Origin: Hyphomonas atlantica corrig.
GTDB taxonomy: Bacteria > Pseudomonadota > Alphaproteobacteria > Caulobacterales > Hyphomonadaceae
NCBI RefSeq assembly: GCF_000682715.1
Contig: NZ_AWFH01000056.1
Location: forward strand, 1 to 64,000
DNA: 64,000 nt
Direction: 5' to 3'
Positions 45,720 through 54,411 of the stretch are shown in pieces. The notes beneath the pieces are model-generated. The model was given only the letters and a program-made list of their open reading frames with translations, did no database searches and was not told where the DNA came from. The position numbers were made by a program, and so were the translations under genes. The first letter of the stretch is position 1, and every line of letters begins with the position of its first letter.

Positions 45720-47717
45720 ATGACGACTACAGCTGATCCGGAAGCTTCCCTGAGAGATGCGCAAAAGGCCATACAGTCAGGAAATTTTGCTGCGGCGGCC
45801 GCGATTGCGGACGCAATTCTGGCAGAACACCCTGAACACAAGGATGCGCTTTACATGGCCGCTGTCAGCGCGCGGTATGTGGGGCGTCATGAGGATGCCG
45901 CTCAGCATCTGTCGGCGTTGAAATCAGTGTCGCCGGATTTCGGCCGGGCGTATCAGGAAGAGGGGCATCTGAAGCGCAAGCTTGGGGATATGGCGGGCGC
46001 GATCTCTGCCTTCGAGCGGGCGACGCGGTACAACCCCTCGCTTGTGGCAAGCTGGACAGCCCTTGCGGAGTTGTATGGGCAATCCGGAAATACAACAGCA
46101 GCGGTGAATGCACGCGCTCAAGCAGATCGTGTTCGAGCGTTGCCCCGTGAGTTGCTGGCAGTGACCAACCATATCCATGAGGGGCGCATCTTCCGCGCAG
46201 AAGAGATCGCGCGGGCCTTTCTTCAACGGAACCCGACCCATGTGGAGGGGATGCGTTTGCTTGCCGATATCGGGTCGAGACTGGGCGTGCAGGAAGATGC
46301 GGATTTTCTTCTTGAGAGCGCTGTTGGTCTTGATCCGGACAATATTCAGCTACGGCTCGACTATATTCAGGTGTTGCGGAAGCGTCAGAAGTTTTCCGAG
46401 GCGCTGGAGCAAGCCAAAACGCTGATGGCGCGCGACCCGGACAACCCTGTGTTCCAATCCCATTTTGCCATCGAAAGCATGCAGGCCGGTGACTATGAAA
46501 CTGCGTTGGACCAGTTCGAGAAGGTCTTGCAAAAACTTCCTGACGATGCAGCAACGCTGGTGTCCCGTGGGCATGCGCTGAAGACATATGGCCGGACGGA
46601 GGATGCGATTGCGTCATATCGCGCCGCAAGGGATGTCGCGCCGGGGCAGGGGGATGCCTGGTATGGACTTGCCAATCTGAAGACGTACAAATTTGACGAC
46701 GAAGAGCTGGCGAGGCTGCAGGCGCAATTCTCAGCACCTGACATTGATCATATGTCACGCATTCACATCGCCTTCGCGTTGGGCAAGGCCCAGGAAGATC
46801 GCGGAAATCATGATGCAGCGTTCGCCGCATATGCGCAGGGAAATGCGCTGAAGCATCAGACTGTTCGGTACACGACTGAACAGATGCATGAAGAGTTTGA
46901 TGCGCAGAAGGCGATTTGTACGAAAGACCTGTTCGATGCCCAATCCGGAAAAGGCTGTGACGCGCCGGATCCGATCTTCATCCTGGGATTGCCGCGCGCG
47001 GGTTCAACGCTGATTGAGCAAATCCTTGCGTCCCATCCGGACGTAGATGGAACGCTGGAGCTGCCCAATATCCTGTCGCTGGCCCATCGGCTTCGCGGGC
47101 GCAAGCAGTTGACGGATCGGGAGCGGTATCCGCGCATACTGCATGAACTAGGCGCAGACGATCTTCAGGCGCTGGGCGAGGAGTATGTTGAAACTACGCG
47201 CATCCATCGTCAGGGAGCGGCCTTCTTTACTGACAAGATGCCGAACAATTTCCGCCATATTGGCCTGATCCATTTGATCCTGCCCAATGCGAAGATCATT
47301 GATGCGCGGCGACATCCGATGGATTGCTGCTGGTCCGGCTTCAAGCAACTTTTCGCGGAAGGACAGGAGTTTACCTACAGCCTGGAAGACATCGGGAATT
47401 ATTATCGCGGCTATGTTGACCTGATGGCGCATTGGGAGCGCGTCCTGCCCGAAGGACGCATCTTGCGCGTTCAGCATGAAGACGTGCTCGACGATCTGGG
47501 GGGGCAGGTGCGGCGCATCCTCGACTATTGTGGGCTGCCTTTCGATCAGGCCTGTGTCGACTTTCACAAAACAGACCGCGCTGTGCGCACAGCCAGTTCA
47601 GAGCAGGTTCGCAAGCCCATTAACAAAAGCGGGGTTGAGCAGTGGCGGCCTTATGAGGCACATCTCGAGCCATTGAAAACGGCGCTGGGGCCTGCCCTGA
47701 CGCACTATCGGGACTAG
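45720..47717 (+). CDS. TPR-repeat sulfotransferase-domain protein
   Basis: The 665-residue soluble protein has TPR repeats over about residues 8-370 (AIADAILAEHPEHKDALYMAAV, AISAFERATRYNPSLVASWTALA, ALDQFEKVLQKLPDDAATLVSRG), then a sulfotransferase domain: FILGLPRAGSTLIEQILASHP binds the PAPS 5'-phosphosulfate and IIDARRHPMDCCWSGFKQ the 3'-phosphate. HEDVLDDLGGQVRRILDYCGLPFDQACVDFH is also typical. No signal peptide, so cytosolic. It follows a TonB receptor, a frequent pairing with unknown function; acceptor is unknown. Confidence 0.93.
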   Translation: MTTTADPEASLRDAQKAIQSGNFAAAAAIADAILAEHPEHKDALYMAAVSARYVGRHEDAAQHLSALKSVSPDFGRAYQEEGHLKRKLGDMAGAISAFERATRYNPSLVASWTALAELYGQSGNTTAAVNARAQADRVRALPRELLAVTNHIHEGRIFRAEEIARAFLQRNPTHVEGMRLLADIGSRLGVQEDADFLLESAVGLDPDNIQLRLDYIQVLRKRQKFSEALEQAKTLMARDPDNPVFQSHFAIESMQAGDYETALDQFEKVLQKLPDDAATLVSRGHALKTYGRTEDAIASYRAARDVAPGQGDAWYGLANLKTYKFDDEELARLQAQFSAPDIDHMSRIHIAFALGKAQEDRGNHDAAFAAYAQGNALKHQTVRYTTEQMHEEFDAQKAICTKDLFDAQSGKGCDAPDPIFILGLPRAGSTLIEQILASHPDVDGTLELPNILSLAHRLRGRKQLTDRERYPRILHELGADDLQALGEEYVETTRIHRQGAAFFTDKMPNNFRHIGLIHLILPNAKIIDARRHPMDCCWSGFKQLFAEGQEFTYSLEDIGNYYRGYVDLMAHWERVLPEGRILRVQHEDVLDDLGGQVRRILDYCGLPFDQACVDFHKTDRAVRTASSEQVRKPINKSGVEQWRPYEAHLEPLKTALGPALTHYRD

Positions 47718-47721
47718 GCTG

Positions 47722-48192
47722 ATGAGTACGCGATCTGATGATGCCCTGATTGCACTTCGAAAGATCCAGCGCATGACGGAGTTGGCGTCGAAACGGCTCG
47801 CCCAGACAGCCGGTTTGACTCCTTCGCAGATGACAGTGCTGCGTATGCTGGAAGAACAAGGCGAGCTCTCAGCAGGACACGTTGCAGAAATCACGCAATT
47901 GAAACACGCGACGATAACAAGCCTTGTGGACAAGCTGGAAGCGCGCGGACTGATTGCACGTCGTCGCTGTGATACTGATCGCCGGAAGGTCTGGCTCAGC
48001 CTGCTGCCAGCGGGCAAGACCGCGCTGTCTGTGGCACCAGACCCGTTGCACGAAACTTTTGCCACTCGCTTCGACAAATTGCCGGATTGGCAGCAATCCA
48101 TGCTGGTTGCAGCGCTGGAGAGATCGGCACGCCTGCTCGATGCAGAGGAGCTTGATGCGGCGCCATTCCTTGATATCGGGGATCTTGGCTAG
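47722..48192 (+). CDS. MarR-family regulator
   Basis: A 156-residue winged-helix dimer protein. TASKRLAQTAGLTPSQMTVLRMLEEQG, LSAGHVAEITQLKHATITSLVDKLEARGLIARRRCDTDRRKVWLSLLPAG is the MarR DNA-binding core with the wing. It follows the TPR-sulfotransferase gene after four bases, so it is probably cotranscribed and may regulate this or the neighbouring receptor gene. Confidence 0.9.
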   Translation: MSTRSDDALIALRKIQRMTELASKRLAQTAGLTPSQMTVLRMLEEQGELSAGHVAEITQLKHATITSLVDKLEARGLIARRRCDTDRRKVWLSLLPAGKTALSVAPDPLHETFATRFDKLPDWQQSMLVAALERSARLLDAEELDAAPFLDIGDLG

Positions 48193-48211
48193 CAGCCGCA
48201 TTATATGCAAT

Positions 48212-48226
48212 TGCAAATCATTATCA
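48212..48226 (-). promoter_or_regulatory. Candidate Fur box
   Basis: TGATAATGATTTGCA on the minus strand matches the 7-1-7 Fur pattern at 12 of the 14 half-site positions, with the core ATGATAATGAT. It lies about 60 bases before the DUF6607-like lipoprotein gene, where a promoter is expected. This suggests repression under iron-replete conditions. Confidence 0.55.
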
Positions 48227-48284
48227 TTGATGCTAGAGCGCCCTCTCACCCGTTCCGGGGAGGCAAGTATTAAGAGGGCTACCA

Positions 48285-49343
48285 ATGGCTGCGATGAGTC
48301 GGATCGTTTTCTCCTTTTCCCTTCTGGCGAGCGCCGGGCTGGCTGGTTGTGCGACAGCACCCGTGGCTGCAGAGACAGCACCGATGCCAGTCTCCGAGTT
48401 CGTCGCAGACACGCCGGATAGCCAGTTTCAGGCAGACCGCGAAGCCATCTTGTCCATGGCCGGAAACTTCAAGGTAAAGTTCGACTTCAACGAGACCGTG
48501 TCTTTCCCCGATGATTACTATCTGAAGCCGCGCAAGGTCTCTGGCGGTGATGAAGTTGTGCTGGTGGTCGAAGACCGCGGAGACTTCATCAGTCTGCAGC
48601 ACATTCTCGTGGTGGGCGGTGAACACAAGATGGCCATCAAGCATTGGCGTCAGGATTGGCAGTATGAGCCAGCGCGTGTGCTGACCTTTGTCGGCGGCAA
48701 CGCCTGGGAGTGGCGTGATGTGCCTGCAGAAGAGCGAGCCGGAACCTGGTCGCAAACCGTCTATCAGGTGGATGATGCCCCGCGCTATGGCGCAGTTGCG
48801 GCTTGGTCGCACGAGAATGGTGTCGCCGAATGGCAGCCTCCTCATGAATGGCGTCCATTGCCGCGCCGTGACATGACCACGCGCGATGACTATCACGCCA
48901 TTAACGCCATGAACCGGCATGTCATCACGCCGTGGGGCTGGGTACATGAGCAAGACAACAGCAAAATCATACTGAGCGGTGATGCGCCTCAGATCCTGGC
49001 CCGTGAGATGGGGCTGAACACCTATCGCCGCGACGATGATTTCGAAACCGAGATCGCGACGGACTATTGGAGCGGCACCGCCGAATTCTGGGCTGGTGTG
49101 CGCGACCATTGGAGTCGAATCGAGGCGGAGAATGAGGCATTCGCGATCACCATCAAAGGCGAAACCGAGGCACTCTACATGCCGCTTCTCAGTCTCGCGG
49201 CCGAAGTGGCCGACGGCAGCAAGGACAATATGGAGGCGCAAGAAGAGGCCCGTAAGCTGATCAATAACTTTGTAACGAGCGATCTCGGAAGTCTGGAAGA
49301 CCGACTTCGCCCGACCGGTCACTATTCAGAAGACGCCGAGTGA
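48285..49343 (+). CDS. DUF6607-like lipoprotein
   Basis: A 352-residue protein with a lipobox (LAGC, Cys22 region). ADREAILSMAGNFKVKFDFNETV, YYLKPRKVSGGDEVVLVVED, MAIKHWRQDWQYEPARVLTFVGGNAWEWRDV and NAMNRHVITPWGWVHEQDN fit the DUF6607 family, usually found near iron-related TonB receptors; its function is unknown. An envelope location is expected. Preceded by a Fur-like box. The C-terminal part is helical and charged. Confidence 0.82.
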   Translation: MAAMSRIVFSFSLLASAGLAGCATAPVAAETAPMPVSEFVADTPDSQFQADREAILSMAGNFKVKFDFNETVSFPDDYYLKPRKVSGGDEVVLVVEDRGDFISLQHILVVGGEHKMAIKHWRQDWQYEPARVLTFVGGNAWEWRDVPAEERAGTWSQTVYQVDDAPRYGAVAAWSHENGVAEWQPPHEWRPLPRRDMTTRDDYHAINAMNRHVITPWGWVHEQDNSKIILSGDAPQILAREMGLNTYRRDDDFETEIATDYWSGTAEFWAGVRDHWSRIEAENEAFAITIKGETEALYMPLLSLAAEVADGSKDNMEAQEEARKLINNFVTSDLGSLEDRLRPTGHYSEDAE

Positions 49344-49362
49344 TTGGTGCCAAGAGTTTTGA

Positions 49363-50082
49363 TCAGATGCGCTGCTGATTGACTCGTCTCGAGAGCTTTT
49401 CAGGGCTCTCCTTTCGCTCTGAATACCTATCTACAAGATAGTCTGCGCGATCGCGTGTCAGCAGGATGAACTTCACGAGTTCCTCCATCACGTCGACGAT
49501 CCGGTCATAATAGGGCGACGGCTTCATGCGGCCGTCGTCTTCAAACTCCAGAAAAGCCTTCGCGACCGAAGACTGGTTCGGGATCGTGATCAGGCGCATC
49601 CAGCGTCCAAGAATCCGCAACTGATTCACCGCATTGAAGCTCTGTGATCCGCCGCACACTTGCATGACGGCAAGCGTCTTTCCTTGCGTTGGCCTGACGC
49701 CTCCGAGCGAGAGGGGAATCCAGTCAATCTGTGTTTTCATGAGGCCGGACATCGCACCATGTCTCTCTGGTGAGCACCAGACCATGCCTTCGGACCACAT
49801 CACAAGGTCCCTCAATTCCTGAACCTTGGGATGGGACTCATCGGCGCCATCCGCCAGGGGAAGGCCGGCTGGATCAAACGCACGCGTTTCGCAGCCAAGT
49901 TTCTGGAGGATGCGCGCAGCCTCCTCATTGGCAAGCCGGGAATAGCTCCGCTCGCGCAGAGATCCGTGCAACAGGAGGATGCGGGGCTTGTGATCACTCA
50001 GGGGCGGGGAAAGGAGCGCATCGCGGTCGACCTCCTGGAAGCTTGAGGCATCGAGGGCAGGCAAGGATCTATCAGATTTCAT
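49363..50082 (-). CDS. arsH: ArsH-type NADPH-dependent FMN reductase
   Basis: A 239-residue flavodoxin-fold protein: [80 protein letters not shown] and [31 protein letters not shown] are nearly the ArsH consensus. ArsH reduces flavin and oxidises trivalent organoarsenicals. Unlike typical arsH it is not in an arsenic operon here; the nearest ArsC-like gene is at 14.7 kb and is not a true partner. ATG 50082 is preferred over the upstream start. Confidence 0.93.
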   Translation of the reverse strand: MKSDRSLPALDASSFQEVDRDALLSPPLSDHKPRILLLHGSLRERSYSRLANEEAARILQKLGCETRAFDPAGLPLADGADESHPKVQELRDLVMWSEGMVWCSPERHGAMSGLMKTQIDWIPLSLGGVRPTQGKTLAVMQVCGGSQSFNAVNQLRILGRWMRLITIPNQSSVAKAFLEFEDDGRMKPSPYYDRIVDVMEELVKFILLTRDRADYLVDRYSERKESPEKLSRRVNQQRI

Positions 50083-50223
50083 AAACGGCTTGGACCTTCG
50101 TGAGATGGGTGCGTTGCCGTGTATGTGGAGGCGCGTCATTAAATTTCAACAGATATTGAAATATCGGGGGCGCCACGCTTCAGGATGCAACCTCAAGCCA
50201 ATTCCCCAACGAAGAAGCAGGAA

Positions 50224-50300
50224 TGGCGCACCCAAGAGGATTCGAACCTCTGACCTCTGCCTTCGGAGGGCAGCGCTCTATCCAGCTGAGCTATGGGTGC
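50224..50300 (-). tRNA. tRNA-Arg (CCG)
   Basis: Seventy-seven bases on the minus strand: acceptor GCACCCA/TGGGTGC, D-arm AGCTCAGCTGGATAGAGC, anticodon stem CTGCC/GGCAG with loop CTCCGAA, T-arm AGAGGTTCGAATCCTCT, encoded CCA. Anticodon CCG reads CGG arginine codons. Confidence 0.97.
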
Positions 50301-50431
50301 GAGCCGAAGCCGGTGAATACGGCATGCACGGGCCGAGTGCAACGCCGGATTGCCGTTCTGGCCAAGCTTGGCGCTTGCGTACCGGAAGGATTGGGATAGG
50401 TCTGGATCAACGAGGATTTCAGGAGTGACAT

Positions 50432-51433
50432 ATGCGGAGTTTATCCACGGCAATGACTGGCGCCGCGCTCGCGCTGCTGCTCGGCGTTTCAGCCTGCGGT
50501 TCGGAAAAGAGCGCGCCAGATGCCCCTGTTCAGGACGAAGCGGCAGACCGCGCCGCTCAGCTGGAAGCTCAGAAAGCCGCCTATGCGGACGCGCTCGCGC
50601 AAGCGCAGGCATCCCGTGGGGCAGGGGAGCCCGCGCTCTGGACGCTCAGCGATGAGGATACGACGCTTCACATCTTCGGCACGGTTCATCTGTTGCGGCC
50701 GGGACTCGATTGGCGGAGTGATGCGCTGGACGCGGCTCTGACAGACGCTGACACCATCGTCTTCGAGGCAGATGTCACCAGCCAGGCCGCCGCGTCGGAG
50801 ATGATGAAATTCATCTCGACCGAGGGCATGCTTGGCGGCGGGCAACAATTGTCGAACCTGCTCAGCGATCTGGAGAAAGCGGAGCTTCAAAAGGCGCTGG
50901 ATCATGTCGGCCTGCCTTTGGGGGCGATTGAGCCGATGAAGCCCTGGTGGGCAGCGGTGAATCTGTCAGTGCTTCAGATCCAGAGCGAGGGATATGATCC
51001 CAACTCCGGGGTCGAAATGGTTATCGGCGCCGAGGCACGCGAAGCGGACAAGTCCTTCGAATATCTGGAAACGATTGATGAGCAACTTGGCCGGCTCGCC
51101 AACATGCCGACAGATGTTCAGGTCGATTTCCTGATCAGTTCGGCGGAATCCATCGAAGAGGGCGGCGACGTGCTGGACACGCTGGTTTCCGAATGGGTGG
51201 ATGGCGATGTGAACGGGATCGGCCTTCTGATGTCCAACCCCGACATGATGGGATCGGATGAGGTCTATGACGCACTGCTCAAGGCGCGCAATGAAATCTG
51301 GGTCGGCAAGATCGAAGCGATGCTGGATGAACCGGGCACGAGCCTGATTGCCGTGGGCGCAGGTCATCTGGCCGGCGATGACAGCGTGATCAAGTTGCTT
51401 GAGGCGAAGGGCTACGAGGTGGAAGGCCCCTGA
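50432..51433 (+). CDS. TraB/GumN-family lipoprotein
   Basis: A 333-residue lipoprotein with lipobox SAC (Cys22). After an Ala/Glu-rich linker the TraB/GumN domain begins at about 68: PALWTLSDEDTTLHIFGTVHLLRPGLDWRSD with the GxxH motif, then TIVFEADV, and ending SLIAVGAGHLAGDDSVIKLLEAKGYEV with the second GxxH. The family is predicted to be an eroded metalloprotease of the Tiki type. CAGGAGTGACAT gives the ribosome site. Confidence 0.92.
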   Translation: MRSLSTAMTGAALALLLGVSACGSEKSAPDAPVQDEAADRAAQLEAQKAAYADALAQAQASRGAGEPALWTLSDEDTTLHIFGTVHLLRPGLDWRSDALDAALTDADTIVFEADVTSQAAASEMMKFISTEGMLGGGQQLSNLLSDLEKAELQKALDHVGLPLGAIEPMKPWWAAVNLSVLQIQSEGYDPNSGVEMVIGAEAREADKSFEYLETIDEQLGRLANMPTDVQVDFLISSAESIEEGGDVLDTLVSEWVDGDVNGIGLLMSNPDMMGSDEVYDALLKARNEIWVGKIEAMLDEPGTSLIAVGAGHLAGDDSVIKLLEAKGYEVEGP

Positions 51434-51436
51434 AGA

Positions 51437-52252
51437 TCAGCTTTCGGCTGAGCGCCGCAAGGCGAGCAGGGCCTGATCCAGAATTTCCTGGCTTGCACAA
51501 CAGACAATCTGGCCACCGAGCTTTGGCGGATTGCCGCGCCAATCAGTGGCGAGTCCGCCCGCGCCGCGCACAACGGGAATCAAGGCCGCGACATCCCATG
51601 CCTTCAGGCCACTTTCCGCGACAAGGTCAATTGTGCCTGCAGCGAGCCGGGCATAGGCATAGGCATCCAGACCGTAACGGCCGATGCGCGCGGTCGCGCG
51701 CAAATGCGTCCAGGCGCCTTCTTCGGCGGGTGTCAGGATGAACGGATCTGTCGTCGAGATAACAGCTTCGCGCAGATCCTTGCAGTCAGACACGCGGATC
51801 GGGGTTTGCTGGCCATCCTGTTCCAATGCCGCGCCGTCAGGCCATCCCAGATAGCGCTCATCCAGAACCGGCTGGTCAATCACGCCGATAATTGGCGTTC
51901 CGGATGCGTCACAGAGCGCGATCAGCGTGGTCCAGCTTGGCAGTCCCGCAACGAAGGCGCGGGTGCCGTCAATCGGGTCCAGCAACCAGGTAAAGCCGTT
52001 CTTTGACGGCTTTGCGGGGAATTCTTCTCCGGTGATGCCGTGGTCGGGTCTTTCCGCTTCGATCAGCGCGCGCATGGCCTCTTCGGCCGCGGTATCTGCT
52101 GCCGTGACAGGATCAAACGCGGATTGCGCCGCGCCCATCTTGTTGTCGACTGTATCCAGAGCGCGAAAATGCGGCCGGATCGCTGTCCAGGCCGCATCTG
52201 CGAGTCGCCTGGCAAAGGCGAGCTCATCTTCAAGGGAGAAGGTTTTTGTCAT
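51437..52252 (-). CDS. hisN: Inositol-monophosphatase-family histidinol-phosphatase HisN
   Basis: A 271-residue Mg-dependent phosphatase. GITGEEFPAKPSKNGFTWLLDPIDGTRAFVAGLPSW includes the metal-binding Glu and the DPIDGT motif; the C-terminal WDVAALIPVVRGAGGLATDW completes the site. In alphaproteobacteria this protein often is the histidinol-phosphatase of histidine synthesis, but other IMPase-type substrates are possible. It ends three bases from the TraB gene stop, convergent. Confidence 0.88.
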   Translation of the reverse strand: MTKTFSLEDELAFARRLADAAWTAIRPHFRALDTVDNKMGAAQSAFDPVTAADTAAEEAMRALIEAERPDHGITGEEFPAKPSKNGFTWLLDPIDGTRAFVAGLPSWTTLIALCDASGTPIIGVIDQPVLDERYLGWPDGAALEQDGQQTPIRVSDCKDLREAVISTTDPFILTPAEEGAWTHLRATARIGRYGLDAYAYARLAAGTIDLVAESGLKAWDVAALIPVVRGAGGLATDWRGNPPKLGGQIVCCASQEILDQALLALRRSAES

Positions 52253-52285
52253 CGGAGCAGGGCTTGCCCCGCCCGGCGGCACCCG

Positions 52286-52681
52286 TCAAGCGACGCCGGA
52301 GCTGCTCGTGTCGCCTTCGAGCGCCTTGGCCAGTTCCAGCAGGCGTTTACGTGGGCGCTCACCCAGGCGGTAATAGGCGCGGACCAGTTCCAAAGTCTCT
52401 TTCTGTGAAAGAATGTCGCCTTCCATACGCTCCGCATCGTTTGCCGCGTCGGGGGCGTTGGGCGAAGGGATACCGTCGAAGAAATACTGGACAGAAACAT
52501 TCATTGCCTTGGCCAGCTCAAAGAGGCGGGAAGCTGTGATGCGGTTTGCGCCACATTCGTATTTCTGGATCTGTTGGAAGCGCACGCCTACCTGACTTGC
52601 GAGGTCCTGCTGGGTCATGCCCAGAAGGCGGCGGCGGCGGCGAAGGCGCTTGCCTACGTGAAGGTCTGTTTCATCAGCCAT
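52286..52681 (-). CDS. XRE-family transcriptional regulator
   Basis: A 131-residue protein with an N-terminal helix-turn-helix: LRRRRRLLGMTQQDLASQVGVRFQQIQKYECGANRITASRLFELAKAMNVSVQYFFDG, then a helical tail (ERPRKRLLELAKALE). This type of SinR-like regulator is abundant in alphaproteobacteria. It may form an operon with hisN (33-base gap). A candidate small RNA starts divergently about 170 bases away. Confidence 0.92.
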   Translation of the reverse strand: MADETDLHVGKRLRRRRRLLGMTQQDLASQVGVRFQQIQKYECGANRITASRLFELAKAMNVSVQYFFDGIPSPNAPDAANDAERMEGDILSQKETLELVRAYYRLGERPRKRLLELAKALEGDTSSSGVA

Positions 52682-52849
52682 ATTCAGCTCCTAACGGATG
52701 GGACCGGTATCAGTCCCAAAACGGGATAGTTTGGCTGGAGCGACGCAAATGGTGTGCCGTTGGGCACAAATGCCCATTTTTTGGCCTGTAATCTCAAAAT
52801 GCAGAGAAATCCCGATTCAGTGGTTGCGTTTTGTGCGGCGCAACATAAA

Positions 52850-52935
52850 CCTGTCCTTGCACTCCGGTGCAGACGCCTCTGGCGTTTCCTCCCTTTGACC
52901 TTGGCCGCGCTTTCGTAGCGCGGCCCTTTTTTTTG
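52850..52935 (+). ncRNA. Candidate small RNA with CCTCCC linker and terminator
   Basis: No coding frame explains this stretch, but it folds as TGCAC/GTGCA hairpin (52858-52871), ACGCC/GGCGT hairpin (52873-52885), an unpaired TTCCTCCCTTTGACC linker, and a strong terminator GGCCGCGCT/AGCGCGGCC (52903-52925) followed by eight T. The pattern resembles the suhB/mmgR-type alphaproteobacterial RNA, as I recall it; this is an impression. The T-run cannot terminate any annotated plus-strand gene. The 5' end is uncertain by about 15 bases. Confidence 0.6.
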
Positions 52936-52971
52936 AAAACAAGGTCTTGAGGTTGAAGTGCGTGTGTTGCC

Positions 52972-53910
52972 TCAGCGGGACGTGATGAGGTCGGCCACGC
53001 TCAGGATCTCGGTGACAACGTCGGACAATTTTTGCTGCAGCGGCTCAAAGCCTGCGCTCTGCGTAACCGCATCCTCATTCATATAGAGACCGCGATTGAT
53101 CTCGATCTGTATCGCGTGGAAGCCGCGCTTGGGCCGGCCATAGCGACGGGTTGTATATCCACCGGCATAAGGCGCGTTGCGTGCGACGCTCAGCCCGAGC
53201 CCGCGGAACGCCCGTTCTATCCGGCTGGTCAGACGCGGATCGCAGCTTGATCCGAACCGGTCTCCAAGCACGATATCCGCCAGATTGCGTCGCCCGGGTT
53301 GTGTGCTGGGCATGGAGTGGCAATCGATCAGGAAGGCTTGACCGTGTCGCTCCTTCAGGCTGGCAAGTTCGGTGGCCAGGCACTGATGATAGACATCATG
53401 AATGCCAGCCAGGCGGGCTTCGCCCTCCGCCCGGGTGAGGAGGCGTGCATAAATGGCTTCGCCGCGGGCAGCGACCCGGGGCAGGCACCCCAGCCCTGCC
53501 TCAACTCTTGCTGTCGGCAGTCCGCAAGCGCGTGGTACGCCGTCACTGAACATGCCGGGATCCAGTTCTCTGGGATCGCGGTTCAAATCTGTGACAGTCC
53601 GCGCGTATTTTGCGGCAATCAGCAGGCCACCCTGTCCCGGAACGCTCGAGAACAACTGGTCCACGAAGGCATCTTCGGTGCGTCTGACGAGCGCAAGCGG
53701 CACGCAAAGGGCCGATTGCATGTCTTGCGGATAGAGGTTTCCGGAGTGCGGGGAGGCAAAAACAACAGGTGCACGCATTTTTTCTGGCGGCTCTAGCCGG
53801 AATGGTATGGCGTATCTTGGCAGGCCACGCGTGTTGCCTTCTGGCGTTTGCGAGGTCTGAAAATCCTCAGCCCTGTCAAGAAATTGCGGAGCATCTGTCA
53901 TCCGGCGCAT
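52972..53910 (-). CDS. N-formylglutamate amidohydrolase family protein
   Basis: A 312-residue hydrolase: PVVFASPHSGNLYPQDM, FVDQLFSSVPGQGGLLIAAKYARTVTDLNRDPRELD, HGQAFLIDCHSMPSTQPGR and KRGFHAIQIEINRGLYMNED are the typical segments of HutG-like N-formylglutamate deformylases (zinc ligands in H-S-G and D-C-H-S). Its position beside cpdR, facing away, is the usual one in alphaproteobacteria, where no histidine-use operon is required. Confidence 0.9.
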   Translation of the reverse strand: MRRMTDAPQFLDRAEDFQTSQTPEGNTRGLPRYAIPFRLEPPEKMRAPVVFASPHSGNLYPQDMQSALCVPLALVRRTEDAFVDQLFSSVPGQGGLLIAAKYARTVTDLNRDPRELDPGMFSDGVPRACGLPTARVEAGLGCLPRVAARGEAIYARLLTRAEGEARLAGIHDVYHQCLATELASLKERHGQAFLIDCHSMPSTQPGRRNLADIVLGDRFGSSCDPRLTSRIERAFRGLGLSVARNAPYAGGYTTRRYGRPKRGFHAIQIEINRGLYMNEDAVTQSAGFEPLQQKLSDVVTEILSVADLITSR

Positions 53911-54051
53911 CGTTTCCCTGTTTGCTTGAAGGTCAAGCCTTTTCGCTGAGCTGCGCCAATATTTGAGCGGTGGATCCTGACAATATTCACGCCTGATTTA
54001 CCGAACTGCGTCTTTATGCTTAGGGTTATATTGAGAAGAGGGACATTCAGC

Positions 54052-54411
54052 GTGACCAAGATTCTGCTGGCTGAAGATGATGATTCCATGCGCATGTTCC
54101 TGGCCGCCGCCCTGCGCCGGGCGGGACATGAGATTCAGGACTATGCCGACGGCGAAAGCGCCCTGTCCGCGCTGGAGCGTGAAGTGTTCGACCTTCTCCT
54201 CACCGATATCGTGATGCCAGGCCTTGATGGCATTGAGCTGGCGCGCCGCGGCGCTGAGCTCGATCCTGCCATGAAAATCGTCTTCATCACCGGGTTCGCC
54301 GCTGTTGCCCTGTCATCCGGTGCGCCGACGCCTGCGGGCGCCAAGGTCCTTTCCAAGCCCTTCCATCTCCGCGAAATCGTGGATGAGGTGGACAAGGTCA
54401 TGGCTGCCTGA
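54052..54411 (+). CDS. cpdR: CpdR-type single-domain response regulator
   Basis: A 119-residue receiver domain with no output domain: KILLAEDDDSMRMFLAAALRRAGHEI (acidic pocket), FDLLLTDIVMPGLDG with phospho-acceptor Asp, VFITGFAA (switch Thr) and KPFHLREIVDEV (Lys). Length and DDDSMR...KPFHLREI match CpdR, the adaptor that lets ClpXP degrade CtrA and PdeA when unphosphorylated in Caulobacter. The GTG at 54052 with AGAGGG upstream is chosen over the longer frame start at 54016. Confidence 0.85.
   Translation: MTKILLAEDDDSMRMFLAAALRRAGHEIQDYADGESALSALEREVFDLLLTDIVMPGLDGIELARRGAELDPAMKIVFITGFAAVALSSGAPTPAGAKVLSKPFHLREIVDEVDKVMAA

Noticed and set aside
43527..45764. 745-codon open frame opposite the TonB receptor
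   Set aside because: Antisense shadow; the receptor is well supported by plug, barrel and signal peptide.
53911..54051. CtrA box (TTAA-N7-TTAA) before cpdR
   Set aside because: Only single partial half-sites were seen.
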